47,902 nt of DNA, from NCBI RefSeq assembly GCF_003353175.1, contig NZ_QHKS01000043.1, positions 1 to 47,902 on the forward strand, in the 5' to 3' direction. A model generated the notes under the pieces. That model worked only from the letters and a program-made list of their open reading frames with translations, was not told the origin of the DNA and made no database searches. Each line of letters opens with the position of its first letter. Positions within the stretch are counted from its first letter, which is position 1. Position numbers and translations under genes: made by a program. Below are positions 39,962 to 47,902 of this stretch, piece after piece. Origin of the DNA: Paraburkholderia lacunae. GTDB lineage: Bacteria > Pseudomonadota > Gammaproteobacteria > Burkholderiales > Burkholderiaceae.

Positions 39962-41357
39962 TTTTTCACCTGAAGCAGTAGACGTGGTCGTGGTTGGCGC
40001 GGGTCCAGCGGGTATGAGTGCGGCAACCCGTGCCGCCCGCGCAGGCCTCAAGACGGTCCTGATTGATGAACAGGACGCCACGGGTGGTCAGATCTATCGA
40101 GCGATCGGCCGTGCCAACGCACGTCGTAAGGAAATTCTCGGCCCAGATTACGTAGCGGGCACCGCGATCGCCGACGCCTTGGCTGCATCGGGCGCACGGC
40201 ACGTGACGAACGCAAGCGTGTGGCAAGTCACGCGCGAACGTAGCATCAACTATCTGAAAGATGGTAAGGTCGGCAGCTTTAAGGCGCAGCGCGTAATTCT
40301 CGCCAGCGGCGCGTTGGAGCGTCCGTTTCCGATTCAGGGCTGGACGCTGCCGGGTGTACTTACGGCGGGCGCGGCGCAGATTCTTCTCAAGAGTGCGGGC
40401 GAAGTGCCTGCCGCACCGCCGGTGCTCGCCGGTTGTGGGCCGCTGTTGTATCTGCTGGGCTGGCAATATGTGCGCGCCGGCGTGCCGATCAAGGCGCTCG
40501 TCGATACGACCCGTCACGAAGACCGCTGGCGCGCCAAGCGTCATATGCTGTCGGCGCTGCGCGCGTGGCCGTTCATCAGCAAGGGCCTCCAACTGATCCG
40601 CACGCTGCGTGACGCGGGCGTGCCCATGTTCGAAGCCGCCGACGATCTGCGCATTGAATCTCGCAAGGACGCCGACGGTCTGGAGCGCGCGGCGGCACTG
40701 CACGTTACGACGAAGGGCAACGCGCATCGCATCGAAGCAGACGTGATCCTTCTGCATCAGGGAGTGGTGCCGAATACGCAGTTCACGCAGGCGCTGCGTG
40801 CGTCGCATCGCTGGGACGAAGCGCAACTTTGCTTTACGCCGAAAGTCGACGCCTGGGGCGAACTCGATGTGCCCGGCATCTTCGTCGCGGGCGATGGGGC
40901 TGGCATTGGTGGAGCGCAGGCGGCGGCCTTGCAGGGTATGCTCGCGGGTCTTGCAGTTGCGAGCCAATTGGGTGCGGTCGACACCGAAAAGCGCGATGCC
41001 GAAGCCGCCGTACATCGACGCGAGCTTGCCAGTATTATGCGCATCCGGCCGTTTCTCGACAGCCTCTATCGCCCACGCGACGTCAACCGCATTCCGCGCG
41101 ACGACACGATTGTGTGCCGCTGTGAGGAGGTTACCGCGGGTCAAGTGCGCAAGTTCGTCGAATTGGGCTGTGTTGGACCAAATCAGGCGAAGTCTTTCGG
41201 GCGTTGCGGCATGGGTCCGTGCCAAGGGCGCATGTGCGGCCTGACGGTGACAGAAGTGATCGCCGATGCGCGCCACGTTTCGCCCGCTGAAGTCGGCTAT
41301 TACCGCATTCGTCCGCCAATCAAGCCGCTCACGCTTGGAGAACTCGCTGGTGAGTGA
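39951..41357 (+). CDS. FAD/NAD(P)-binding oxidoreductase with BFD-like [2Fe-2S] domain, HcnB/opine-oxidase alpha-like
   Basis: A 468-residue protein. N-terminal FAD motif VDVVVVGAGPAGMSAATRAARAGLKTVLIDEQ, then GGQIYRAIG and the ATP/NAD half with GRANARRKEIL; GIFVAGDGAGIGGAQAAALQG is the second FAD motif. The C-terminus (about 390-460) carries a BFD-like [2Fe-2S] site: IVCRCEEVTAGQVRKFVELGC and FGRCGMGPCQGRMCG. This is the A/B subunit of the heterotrimeric dehydrogenases (HcnB, OoxA, D-hydroxyproline dehydrogenase alpha). It overlaps the small subunit gene by 11 bp, closing the operon. Confidence 0.9.
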   Translation: MAADFSPEAVDVVVVGAGPAGMSAATRAARAGLKTVLIDEQDATGGQIYRAIGRANARRKEILGPDYVAGTAIADALAASGARHVTNASVWQVTRERSINYLKDGKVGSFKAQRVILASGALERPFPIQGWTLPGVLTAGAAQILLKSAGEVPAAPPVLAGCGPLLYLLGWQYVRAGVPIKALVDTTRHEDRWRAKRHMLSALRAWPFISKGLQLIRTLRDAGVPMFEAADDLRIESRKDADGLERAAALHVTTKGNAHRIEADVILLHQGVVPNTQFTQALRASHRWDEAQLCFTPKVDAWGELDVPGIFVAGDGAGIGGAQAAALQGMLAGLAVASQLGAVDTEKRDAEAAVHRRELASIMRIRPFLDSLYRPRDVNRIPRDDTIVCRCEEVTAGQVRKFVELGCVGPNQAKSFGRCGMGPCQGRMCGLTVTEVIADARHVSPAEVGYYRIRPPIKPLTLGELAGE

Positions 41358-41394
41358 AGCAAGCTCCAATCAGGAAGTTGGCGTTCGAGCAGCG

Positions 41395-41596
41395 CGTCGA
41401 GCTCGGCGCGATCCGTATCGTAGTCCGCCTTGTCAGGATACACCAGCGTCCAGCGATGTGTGTCCGCACGGTTGAGTACCGCGCATTTGATCATCGTGTT
41501 CATCGCGACGACGTCAGGCGGTATCTGCTCGGCGGCCGAGAAAAGCGGTGGCCTCAATCGTCTCCATGCGGTGTTGCGGTTGGCAGATTGATGCAA
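41395..41596 (-). pseudogene. Rnk/GreA-like nucleoside diphosphate kinase regulator, remnant
   Basis: A frame reads AAEQIPPDVVAMNTMIKC and HRWTLVYPDKADYDTDR, which match the GreA/Rnk C-terminal core (IPPDVVTMNS... LVYP..AD). The usual continuation ISVLAPVGSALLG is missing; the frame runs into unrelated codons and then into the end of the dehydrogenase gene on the other strand. The N-terminal part is not recognisable. Broken gene. Confidence 0.6.
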
Positions 41597-41982
41597 CTTT
41601 CAGTTGAGCCAGATCGCTTTCGGACACGACGCCCTCATTTTCCGCAAGCGTCTTCATATCAGTGAGAGAACAGGTGTGGGGAACAGCACGATTGCCTCCG
41701 GCAAGAATAAAGATTGCAGATGTCTGAGCATCGACTGTCATCCCATATCTCCAGCCAGGACTCGTCGAGAAAGCTCAGCCGTGTGGCCATGCCCGATCCA
41801 CCTCGTCGACGAAAACATCCATTGCTGATGACAAGGCCATCCACGAATTGTCGGCATCCCAGATGCGCGGGTGTGAACGCGAGCGGCAAGGCAGGGGATT
41901 GCAATACACGCGCGTCGCTCGTATAGTTTGGTACGCACCGAAACTATTCCCGGTTCAGCTTAAGAGGTTGTCGGCATGACTC

Positions 41983-42597
41983 ATGTTGGACACCTCCGTT
42001 TTTGTCGAAGGTCTGCTGCTTGGCCTCGGTCTGTTCGCCTCTGTTGGTCCGAAAGACGCATTCGTCATCAAACGCGCCATCTGCGGTGAGCATTTGCTCC
42101 TCGTTGTCGCAATCTGTGCAGGTAGTGATGCTCTGCTCATCGCACTTGGCGCTGGCGGTTTTGCCGCCCTGCTGGCGAGCCATCCCATCATCGTGTCCGT
42201 CGCGCTGTGGGGAGGAATCGGGTATCTTCTTTGTCATGGAGCGCTCGCCCTTTGCGCCGCGATACGTGCTGAGCGTACGGTTGTCGCCGACGATGTCAAG
42301 CACGCTTTCGCTCAGACATTGATCGCCACAGCTGCAGTATCGTTGCTCAACCCATATGCCTGGGTCGACACAGTGCTTGTGCTGGGCTCTATCACCGCAA
42401 GCAAGTCAGCTGATGCGCGCTGGCCCTTTGCACTTGGCGCGATCCTGACGTCTTGTGTCTGGTTCCTCTTTCTTTCGCATCTCTCGTATGCATGTCGCCG
42501 CCTCTTTTCCCGTAGCATCGCATGGCGAGCACTCGACGGATTTGTCGCTGTCACAATGTTTGGTATTGCTGCCCATCTGGTTTCGGCCAACGTTTGA
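41983..42597 (+). CDS. LysE/ArgO-family amino acid exporter
   Basis: A 204-residue inner-membrane protein with six predicted membrane segments, typical length for LysE/ArgO. The N-terminal FVEGLLLGLGLFASVGPKDAFVIKRAI (family: PGPN/GPQNAF..R) and the LNPYAWVDTVLVLGSIT motif near residue 122 are the family signatures. It exports basic amino acids or related metabolites and would relieve amino-acid overload, in keeping with the catabolic island upstream. The region in front contains no intact LysR/ArgP gene. Confidence 0.9.
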   Translation: MLDTSVFVEGLLLGLGLFASVGPKDAFVIKRAICGEHLLLVVAICAGSDALLIALGAGGFAALLASHPIIVSVALWGGIGYLLCHGALALCAAIRAERTVVADDVKHAFAQTLIATAAVSLLNPYAWVDTVLVLGSITASKSADARWPFALGAILTSCVWFLFLSHLSYACRRLFSRSIAWRALDGFVAVTMFGIAAHLVSANV

Positions 42598-43805
42598 AGA
42601 TTGGCATCCGCGAATTTCTCTCTCTCCACAAAGCTCGTCAGCGGCGTGACTAGAGACGACCAGGATTCGTAAAGCAAATTAATTCTGTCTATGCCGGCGC
42701 GAGGGAGCGCGCTTTTCTGGTATCGATCCGCGCAGGTCGACCTGCAGCAGCTGTCGACCGCGCTGGCCGCGCCAATCGCCCCGAACGCGATTGACGATCT
42801 CCCTCCAAGTCCATGCCCTCAAGTATTTTGCGAAAACTCCGATAAGACCTCGAGTGGCCAAATATTGGGCCAACATCCGGACGAACGAAAGAGAATACGA
42901 GTCCGTGACATTGGTAGAGGGAAATGACATATGAGCAGCAACATATTCGCGCGGGCCGCAAGCGGTAGCGAACGGCTTTGCATGGTGTTCTGATTTCTTT
43001 GGGTGCCATTCCTGGTGCTGCCCGTACATATCCGAAAGCACACCTTGGGGCGTGGCGTCGGAAGGGATCGGTCGGTCTTCAGGGCTGGCCCGAGTACGTT
43101 GGCTATCTCGCTCTTGGGATCGTCGCAGTGTGGCTGTTAATCGGAAGTGCGCATCCAACGGAAGTCCTCGCATCTGGTTCTGGTTAAGCCGCATATATGG
43201 GTTGTTCAGTTCCTTGGACCGTTGCAAGCGGCGGCAATCCTTGTGCGAACGGCGTAAGCCAATATCAATAGAAACGCGGTGCGGGGAATGAGCCTTAGCG
43301 GCATGAACTGACATAAAGCAGGTTTGCCATCGGAGTTACCGATGGACTACAACTCGTGAATATCAGCGAGTGGCACAACGGCCGCTACACCTCAGTAGCA
43401 GTCCCCATTACTGCGAGGATCAAGTGGCGGCTCCGGGGTCGGCTACAGCCGGTCGGCATCCGAGCGAAGGTCTTCGCATGACACCGACTGACGCTAGCCA
43501 GCTTTCAAGCGCTCGAAACAGTGCTGGAAGTTCGATCTGGTGCATGCACGTTCAAGCCGTTCAAGCGGCCTTGTCCATTTTTTTGGTCTTTCCGAATGGA
43601 CCATGTTGGGTTTATCTAAATATTTGATTTTGTTGAAATGTTTGCTGTCCACTTCTCCGTAACTTTTTGTCCAAACTCCGCGGCGCTTCCGATTGGAATG
43701 TCAAGAATGGCATCGAGGAAACCAGACTGCGGTCAAGCGACGGCGTGGCGGCAGTCGAACAGGAAATTACCAAAAGAATGCGGCGAGCCGTTCGTGAGAC
43801 GAGCT
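42598..43805. other. Gene-poor relic region
   Basis: About 1.2 kb with only overlapping, unsupported frames on both strands (the longest, 211 codons on the minus strand at 42679-43314, has no family resemblance and no ribosome site). CCATCGG/CCGATGG at 43329-43347 forms a small hairpin. Probably eroded accessory DNA. Confidence 0.45.
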
Positions 43806-43821
43806 GACCTCCGATGCGAGG

Positions 43822-43930
43822 CGCCGCCAACGGCAACGGTCGATCGAGGTCGCCATCCAATTCGGATATCAAAGGTCTCGTCTGGTCACCCTCAAAGCCC
43901 GGTCTTCGGCGAGCAAATCGGAAGTGGCAT
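43822..43930 (+). pseudogene. AraC-type helix-turn-helix remnant
   Basis: One frame reads RRQRQRSIEVAIQFGYQ, close to the second helix-turn-helix of AraC/MarA regulators (..IxEVAxxxGYxSQ). After the Gln the frame continues RSRLVTLKARSSA, where a normal gene would have SQESFTRAFKARFG; this looks like decay or a small indel. No other part of an AraC protein is intact. Weak call. Confidence 0.35.
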
Positions 43931-44092
43931 TGCCTCTACGCGGCCATGAAGGGTCATTGGTTTGCATCGACGGCGAGACGTTGAGGCGTCCCGTGTGGCG
44001 CAGGGAACGGACACCCAGTCATGCTATGCGGCTTTTTCGATCGGCCGTGGCCGACTCCTGGTTGGATAGATCGGAAAATGCAGCGTCTTCGC

Positions 44093-44130
44093 ACCCAAAG
44101 AAAAATCCGCGTTGGGACAGGTCCCAACGC
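44093..44130 (-). terminator. Intrinsic terminator of hxlR-type gene
   Basis: On the minus strand, GCGTTGGGAC-CT-GTCCCAACGC (44130 down to 44109) is a perfect 10-bp stem, followed by GGATTTTTCTTT. It lies about 55 bp after the stop at 44187. This is the clearest intrinsic terminator in the window. Confidence 0.8.
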
Positions 44131-44186
44131 GAGCCGTCAGTTGGATTTCGCCGCTGTGTTTGCACAAGCCTACAACCTGGACTCGC

Positions 44187-44621
44187 TTATCGGCGCTGGT
44201 AGACAACGCCCTGAACCAAGATCTGATCTGGCTCCGGCTCCTCGTCAAAACGTTTATGCGCCTCGGCAATGGCGACTTGATTCTCGCTCGCCCAGTTGAC
44301 CAACGCCATGACAGGCTTCAACAGCGTTCTTCCCATTTCAGTGAGTTCGTAATCGACGCGAGGAGGAATCGTTGGATACATCGTTCGCGTTATCAGTCCG
44401 TCGCGTTCCAGCCCGCGCAAGGTCAGTGTCAGCATCCGCTGGGAAATGCCGTCGATGCCGCGCTTCAATTCGTTGAATCGCCGCGGGCCATTGGCCAGCA
44501 TAGCGACAATGTAGAGGCTCCACTTGTCGCCGATGCGATCCAGGATTTCACGGGTTGCCAGGCAGCCGCCGGCGTCAGGTGCAGGCATATCGGCAAGTAG
44601 CTTGGTGTGACTAAGTGACAT
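44187..44621 (-). CDS. HxlR-family transcriptional regulator
   Basis: A 144-residue winged-helix regulator of the HxlR group. Signature Cys in GGCLATREILDRIGDKWSLYIVAMLANGPRRFNEL (residue about 19), then LKRGIDGISQRMLTLTLRGLERDGLITRTMYP and VDYELTEMGRTLLKPVMAL. It usually senses quinone, aldehyde or other electrophiles through its Cys and controls an adjacent, divergent reductase. Start chosen at 44621 (AAGGCACACGC); ATG 44657 behind AAAGGATCGT is an equal alternative. Divergent from azoR with a short promoter gap. Confidence 0.9.
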   Translation of the reverse strand: MSLSHTKLLADMPAPDAGGCLATREILDRIGDKWSLYIVAMLANGPRRFNELKRGIDGISQRMLTLTLRGLERDGLITRTMYPTIPPRVDYELTEMGRTLLKPVMALVNWASENQVAIAEAHKRFDEEPEPDQILVQGVVYQRR

Positions 44622-44730
44622 GCGTGTGCCTTCTTGTGGGGAAACGGCAGGAGCCATACGATCCTTTGTATGAATCGGTAAGTCAGGATGTGATGATGAC
44701 TTGGTTCTCATTTTATACCTTGGAGCTGTT

Positions 44731-45348
44731 GTGAGCCAAACCCTACTTGTTACTTCCAGTCCGCGCGGGACTGACAGCCTTTCCACCCGCTTTGCCACCG
44801 AAATCGCAGAGGGCATCCAGGCTCGCTCGGGCGGCCCGCTGACCGTGCGCGACCTTGCCGCGAATCCGCCGCCGCACATCACGCCGGCCTACATCCAAGG
44901 CCGGATCACGCCGCCCGAAGATCGCATGCCGGAACAGGTCGAGGCGGTGAAGGTCGCGCAAGAGTTGGTCGATGAGTTGAAGGTCGCCGATGTGATCGTG
45001 CTCGGTTCGGGCATGATCAACTTTGGTCTGCCCTCGCAGCTCAAGGCTTGGTTCGATCACGTCACCTGGCCGGGCGTCACCTTTGGCTACGGCGATACTG
45101 GGCCGAAGGGGCTGCTGACCGGCAAGAAGGTCTATCTCGTTACCGCTACCGGCGGCGTTTTCTCGGAAGGTGCTTGGGCACCGTTCGACTTTCAGACCAA
45201 CTATTTGCTGCACCTGCTCGGTTTCATCGGCCTAACCGACGTTGAAACGGTGCGTGTCGAAGGCACGGTTTTCGGCCCCGATGCGACGAAGGCCGCAATC
45301 GCCAACACCGAAACGGCCATCAAAACCTTGTTGGCGAAGGCTGCGTAA
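44731..45348 (+). CDS. azoR: FMN-dependent NADH:quinone oxidoreductase/azoreductase AzoR
   Basis: A 205-residue flavodoxin-like AzoR protein. N-terminal VTSSPRGTDSLSTRFATEIAE is the FMN phosphate loop, followed by LGSGMINFGLPSQLKAWFDHVTWPGVTFGYGDTGPKGLLTGKKVYLVTATGG, the isoalloxazine- and substrate-binding segment typical of the family. It reduces quinones and azo compounds by two electrons with NADH, protecting against electrophiles. The start is GTG 44731 behind TTGGAG; a TTG at 44701 gives a longer frame. It is divergent from the HxlR regulator, its likely controller, and is followed five bases on by the NAD(P)-binding protein. Confidence 0.92.
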   Translation: MSQTLLVTSSPRGTDSLSTRFATEIAEGIQARSGGPLTVRDLAANPPPHITPAYIQGRITPPEDRMPEQVEAVKVAQELVDELKVADVIVLGSGMINFGLPSQLKAWFDHVTWPGVTFGYGDTGPKGLLTGKKVYLVTATGGVFSEGAWAPFDFQTNYLLHLLGFIGLTDVETVRVEGTVFGPDATKAAIANTETAIKTLLAKAA

Positions 45349-45352
45349 CCTC

Positions 45353-46006
45353 ATGACCGGGAAAAAAACCATCGCGCTGTTCGGTGCGACCGGGCCGACC
45401 GGAAGGCACATCATCGAGGAAGCCTTGAAGCAGGGCTACAACCTGTCGGTCTATACGAGCGACGCAAAGAAACTCGCGTCGTTCGCGGGAAGGGTCGAAA
45501 TTGTTGTCGGCGACCTGCAAGACAAGAGTGCCATTGCGAAGTGCGTCCAAGGTGCCGATGCAGTCATTAGCGCCCTTGGTCCCAACAGTCTCAAGGTGCA
45601 GGGCGATAAGCCGATCATGCACGGCTTGACCAACATCATCGCCGCGATGAAGCCCGCAGGCGTGCGCCGTCTTATCCAGATTTCTACGGCTGCCTATCGC
45701 GATCCAAAGGATGGCTTTGCCTTCAAACTCCATGCGTTCGCGCTGTTGTTCAAGGTTATCGCGCGCAAGGGATATGAGGACATCAAGGCGACTGGCGAAC
45801 TGGTCGCCAATTCCGACTTGGACTGGACACTGGTACGCATCCCGAACCTAAAGGATGGTCCTGCCGATGGCGATGTGGATGTGGGTTGGTATGGAAAGGC
45901 CAAACTCAGCATGAAGCTCTCCAGAGGCAATCTTGCGAAGTTCCTGGTTGACCAGGTGACCGACAGGAAGCTCGTGCGTGCCGCGCCAGGCATCGCCAAC
46001 CATTGA
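45353..46006 (+). CDS. NAD(P)-binding, atypical SDR-type reductase
   Basis: A 217-residue NAD(P)-binding protein (NmrA/YwnB-like). N-terminal dinucleotide motif LFGATGPTGRHIIEEALKQGY, then VVGDLQDKSAIAKCVQGADAVISALG and the segment RRLIQISTAAY with the conserved Tyr. Such proteins bind NADPH and serve as redox sensors or quinone/flavin reductases. It starts at ATG 45353, five bases after the azoR stop, so azoR and this gene form one transcript. Confidence 0.8.
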   Translation: MTGKKTIALFGATGPTGRHIIEEALKQGYNLSVYTSDAKKLASFAGRVEIVVGDLQDKSAIAKCVQGADAVISALGPNSLKVQGDKPIMHGLTNIIAAMKPAGVRRLIQISTAAYRDPKDGFAFKLHAFALLFKVIARKGYEDIKATGELVANSDLDWTLVRIPNLKDGPADGDVDVGWYGKAKLSMKLSRGNLAKFLVDQVTDRKLVRAAPGIANH

Positions 46007-46035
46007 CGCAGGAACGTCTTGACAAGGTTCACACC

Positions 46036-46947
46036 ATGAGCGGATTCACCGATGCCGATGTACCCGATCAATCGGGAAAGACCTTTATCGTCACCGGCGC
46101 CAATACCGGCATAGGCTTTGAAATAGCGAGTACGTTGGCAACGCGGCGAGCAAGGGTGATTCTCGCGTGCCGTGACGAGCGGAAAGCGGAAGCAGCTATT
46201 AGCCGGATTCGTCTGAAGACATCTGAAGCGAATCTCGCATTCTTGCCGCTTGACCTCGCAGACCTGACGAGCGTGCGGAACGCGGCAAAACTGGCCGAAA
46301 AGGAGCCGCGCATCGACGCGCTCATCAATAATGCGGGCGTGCAAGGGCCGAAGCTAAAGCACACGGTGCAAGGCTTCGAGCTGACATTCGGCGTCAATCA
46401 TCTCGGGTGCTTTGCGTTCACCGCGCTCATGTTGCCCAAGCTCACGGAAACATCCGGGTCGCGCATCGTTGTCACGAGCAGCGGTCTGCACAGGGACGCG
46501 AAGATCGAGTGGGACGATCCTAATGCGGAGAAGAGTTACAAATGGATGCCTCGATATGCAGCCAGCAAGCTTGCGAATCTGCTTTTTATCTTTGAGCTGG
46601 ATCGGCGACTGCGAGCGGCGGGTACGCCTGTTACGGCAGTGGCCTGCCATCCGGGCCTTGCTGGAACCAACCTTGCGCGCGATAGCTGGTGGGGCAGCAT
46701 CGCAATGTCATTGATCGGCCTGTTTTTCAACACGCCGGCTCAGGGCGCGTGGGGTGCATTGCAAGCGGCGACCGGACAAATAGAGTCCGGCGGCTATTAC
46801 GGGCCGACGAAAACTTCCGAATTGCGAGGCCCCTCTGGCGAATGCACTCCGTCTCAAGACGCGCGGAATCCAGAACTCGCAAGACGACTGTGGGACGTAT
46901 CGGTTCAACTGACCGGAATCGATGCGGAGCTACCTTCAAATTCATAG
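46036..46947 (+). CDS. Short-chain dehydrogenase/reductase (SDR)
   Basis: A 303-residue SDR of the retinol dehydrogenase/WW-domain oxidoreductase-like subgroup. TGANTGIGFEIASTLATR (cofactor), NNAGVQGPK near residue 96, the catalytic Tyr-Lys pair in YAASKLANLLF and PGLAGTNLAR after it. The ATG at 46036 is preferred; a TTG at 46003 overlaps the previous stop. It probably reduces a carbonyl compound made during the detoxification steps encoded upstream. Confidence 0.88.
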   Translation: MSGFTDADVPDQSGKTFIVTGANTGIGFEIASTLATRRARVILACRDERKAEAAISRIRLKTSEANLAFLPLDLADLTSVRNAAKLAEKEPRIDALINNAGVQGPKLKHTVQGFELTFGVNHLGCFAFTALMLPKLTETSGSRIVVTSSGLHRDAKIEWDDPNAEKSYKWMPRYAASKLANLLFIFELDRRLRAAGTPVTAVACHPGLAGTNLARDSWWGSIAMSLIGLFFNTPAQGAWGALQAATGQIESGGYYGPTKTSELRGPSGECTPSQDARNPELARRLWDVSVQLTGIDAELPSNS

Positions 46948-46970
46948 CGCGCAGATCAGATCGCCAGAAC

Positions 46971-47612
46971 ATGGTTATGCAAATAGACCTCTATACTGAA
47001 ATCACATGCCCGTGGTGCATCGTCGGGCATCACCGTCTCGATAAAGTGCTGGCAGAGCGTTTCCCCAACCTGGCCGTTGACATTCGGCAGCATCCAGTCC
47101 TGCTACTGCCAGATGCGCCGGCAGGCGGCCTCTACATTCCTGATTTGCTGCGCTCGCGCTACGGCATAACCGATCCAAAAATCGCCTTTGCTCGCCCTGA
47201 AGGAGAAGCCCGCGCTTCGGGCTTCGACTTGGATCTTGGCCGCCAGCTCTGGACCTATCCGACTCAAGCTGCTCATGCCGTGATTCTGGCAGCCGCTGGG
47301 CTTAACACGCAGCACAGGCTCGCAGTTGCAATCACCCATGCTTATTTCATCGCAGCGAAGAACATCGCCGATGCGGACGTGCTGGCCAACATCGCAGCCG
47401 ACTACGATTTTGACCGTGATCAGGCTCGTGCTATCGCGCTTGATCCTGCACAGCACCATCGCGTCGAAGCGGAAGCGTTCAAGTCGGCCAATGCCGGTGT
47501 CCGTTCGGTTCCTCACTTTGTCTTTGGGGGGAGCATTGCCATAAATGGGGGGCGCAGCGAAGACGAGATTGCTGCGGCAATACAAGCGGCTTCCAGCGCA
47601 ATCTCTCTCTGA
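46971..47612 (+). CDS. DsbA/FrnE-like thioredoxin-fold protein (2-hydroxychromene-2-carboxylate isomerase-like)
   Basis: A 213-residue cytoplasmic thioredoxin-fold protein of the DsbA/FrnE group. The active-site-like motif is ITCPWCIVGHHRLDKVL near residue 15 (CPWC), with helical insert and the cis-Pro loop VRSVPHFVFGGSIAINGG near residue 180. FrnE-like members are glutathione-linked isomerases or disulfide enzymes. Starts ATG 46971 or 46977. It ends the azoR-SDR run, consistent with electrophile or quinone detoxification. Confidence 0.85.
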   Translation: MVMQIDLYTEITCPWCIVGHHRLDKVLAERFPNLAVDIRQHPVLLLPDAPAGGLYIPDLLRSRYGITDPKIAFARPEGEARASGFDLDLGRQLWTYPTQAAHAVILAAAGLNTQHRLAVAITHAYFIAAKNIADADVLANIAADYDFDRDQARAIALDPAQHHRVEAEAFKSANAGVRSVPHFVFGGSIAINGGRSEDEIAAAIQAASSAISL

Positions 47613-47784
47613 CGCGGCTTCCTCAAATCCAATGACTCGGAAGTCGGCGTACGCCAAGTCGATAAGGTTCTGCGGAGCTGTTGACTGTGTTGGCCGATGC
47701 CCGACCAAAAAGACCGGCGGTCGGATGACCGCAGTACTTCAAGAAGCGACGAAGGGACCGCGATCTTACGACCGACCGCAATGG
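47613..47784. other. Flank of second group II intron
   Basis: About 170 bp between the DsbA-like gene and the intron start. No gene is recognised. The sequence just before the intron (ending AATGG) is the presumed 5' exon. Confidence 0.4.
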
Positions 47785-47902
47785 GTGTGCGCCGTGAAAA
47801 GGTGGCGCTTTCCAGCGGGTGTAAGTCCCGCCCGGCAACCGCTCCAGCCGGAAGCAACCGGAGCAGCTATGGAGGCAACGAAATGGCTGAAGCCTTCGGT
47901 GA
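47785..47902 (+). mobile_element. Group II intron, 5' end (truncated by window edge)
   Basis: From GTGTGCGCC at 47785 the sequence continues with the typical domain I start GTGAAAAGGTGGCGCTTTCC, AGCGGGTGTAAGTCCCGCC and GGCAACCGCTCCAGCCGG, then AACGAAATGGCTGAAGCC. These segments match the conserved opening of a large class of bacterial group II introns. The exact first base may be 47785 or 47787 (GUGYG fits both). The reverse transcriptase ORF is not in the window. Confidence 0.75.

Noticed and set aside
39966..41369. 467-codon minus-strand frame opposite the HcnB-like gene
   Set aside because: Mirror of the opposite strand coding frame; no protein family signal.
42679..43314. 211-codon minus-strand frame in the relic region
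   Set aside because: No recognisable domain, overlapping frames on both strands, no ribosome site.
43930..44010. CIDGETLRRPVWR segment resembling the IDGKTLR motif of ISAs1-type transposases
   Set aside because: Only a handful of matching residues with no flanking homology; too weak to call a transposase remnant.
1..47902. CRISPR array, rRNA or prophage modules
   Set aside because: No regularly spaced direct repeats, rRNA-like sequence or phage structural genes were seen.

Overview
The window is GC-rich DNA whose gene content (RidA/DSD1/LysR amino-acid catabolism genes, multiple DAO-type oxidoreductases, DctA, Hsp20 clusters, frequent GGAG ribosome sites) looks like a Burkholderiaceae betaproteobacterium such as Paraburkholderia or Caballeronia. 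That placement is inference from gene style only. Genes are dense, with accessory patches at both ends and a mobile-element pile-up at 26.5-31.4 kb.

Layout. 0-2.4 kb is accessory debris: a TnsC/TniB-like ATPase fragment, three copies of a 19-bp repeat resembling transposase-binding sites, a 5'-truncated YhcG-type nuclease and an unknown membrane protein. 2.4-11.3 kb is an organic-acid block: LysR regulator plus DctA-type carrier, then on the minus strand a ModA-like binding protein, a citrate/tricarballylate-type MFS carrier and a two-gene ATP-citrate-lyase-like operon. The MFS gene and the lyase operon are each preceded by a copy of the same ~51-bp sequence, implying joint control of citrate uptake and cleavage. 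The lyase leader also holds a possible 18-codon peptide and a stem-loop. 11.6-15.8 kb has a LysR relic, an unknown 127-aa gene, three Hsp20 genes (a CTTG-N17-CCTATCT heat-shock promoter and two hairpins that cover Shine-Dalgarno sequences), tRNA-Lys(UUU) and a frameshifted sigma-like gene.

15.8-41.4 kb is one large catabolic island, apparently for amino-acid-like, N-substituted or opine-like compounds: DSD1-type PLP enzyme, LysR, RidA, GNAT, two DAO-type oxidoreductases, aldehyde dehydrogenase, M20 amidohydrolase, HAD dehalogenase, a peptide/opine ABC transporter, a cupin, a second copy of the first oxidoreductase, an Asp/Glu racemase-like protein and a three-subunit opine-oxidase/HcnABC-like dehydrogenase. 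The substrate cannot be read from sequence.

The ABC operon is broken. The binding-protein gene stops after about 128 codons and the first permease lacks its N-terminus. Between them lie a decayed Tn7-like transposon (tnsA, truncated tnsB, end repeats) and an IS6-family element. A group II intron sits inside the IS6 transposase gene, at a boundary where exact splicing would restore a 240-aa transposase with the intron directly after the presumed catalytic Glu codon. The IS has clear terminal repeats but no matching flanks, which fits IS6-driven adjacent deletion.

41.4-44.1 kb is a gene graveyard (Rnk-like and AraC-like remnants) around a LysE/ArgO exporter. 44.1-47.6 kb is an electrophile/quinone-response set: an HxlR regulator divergent from AzoR, an NAD(P)-binding protein, an SDR and a DsbA/FrnE-like protein. 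The window ends inside the 5' part of a second group II intron.
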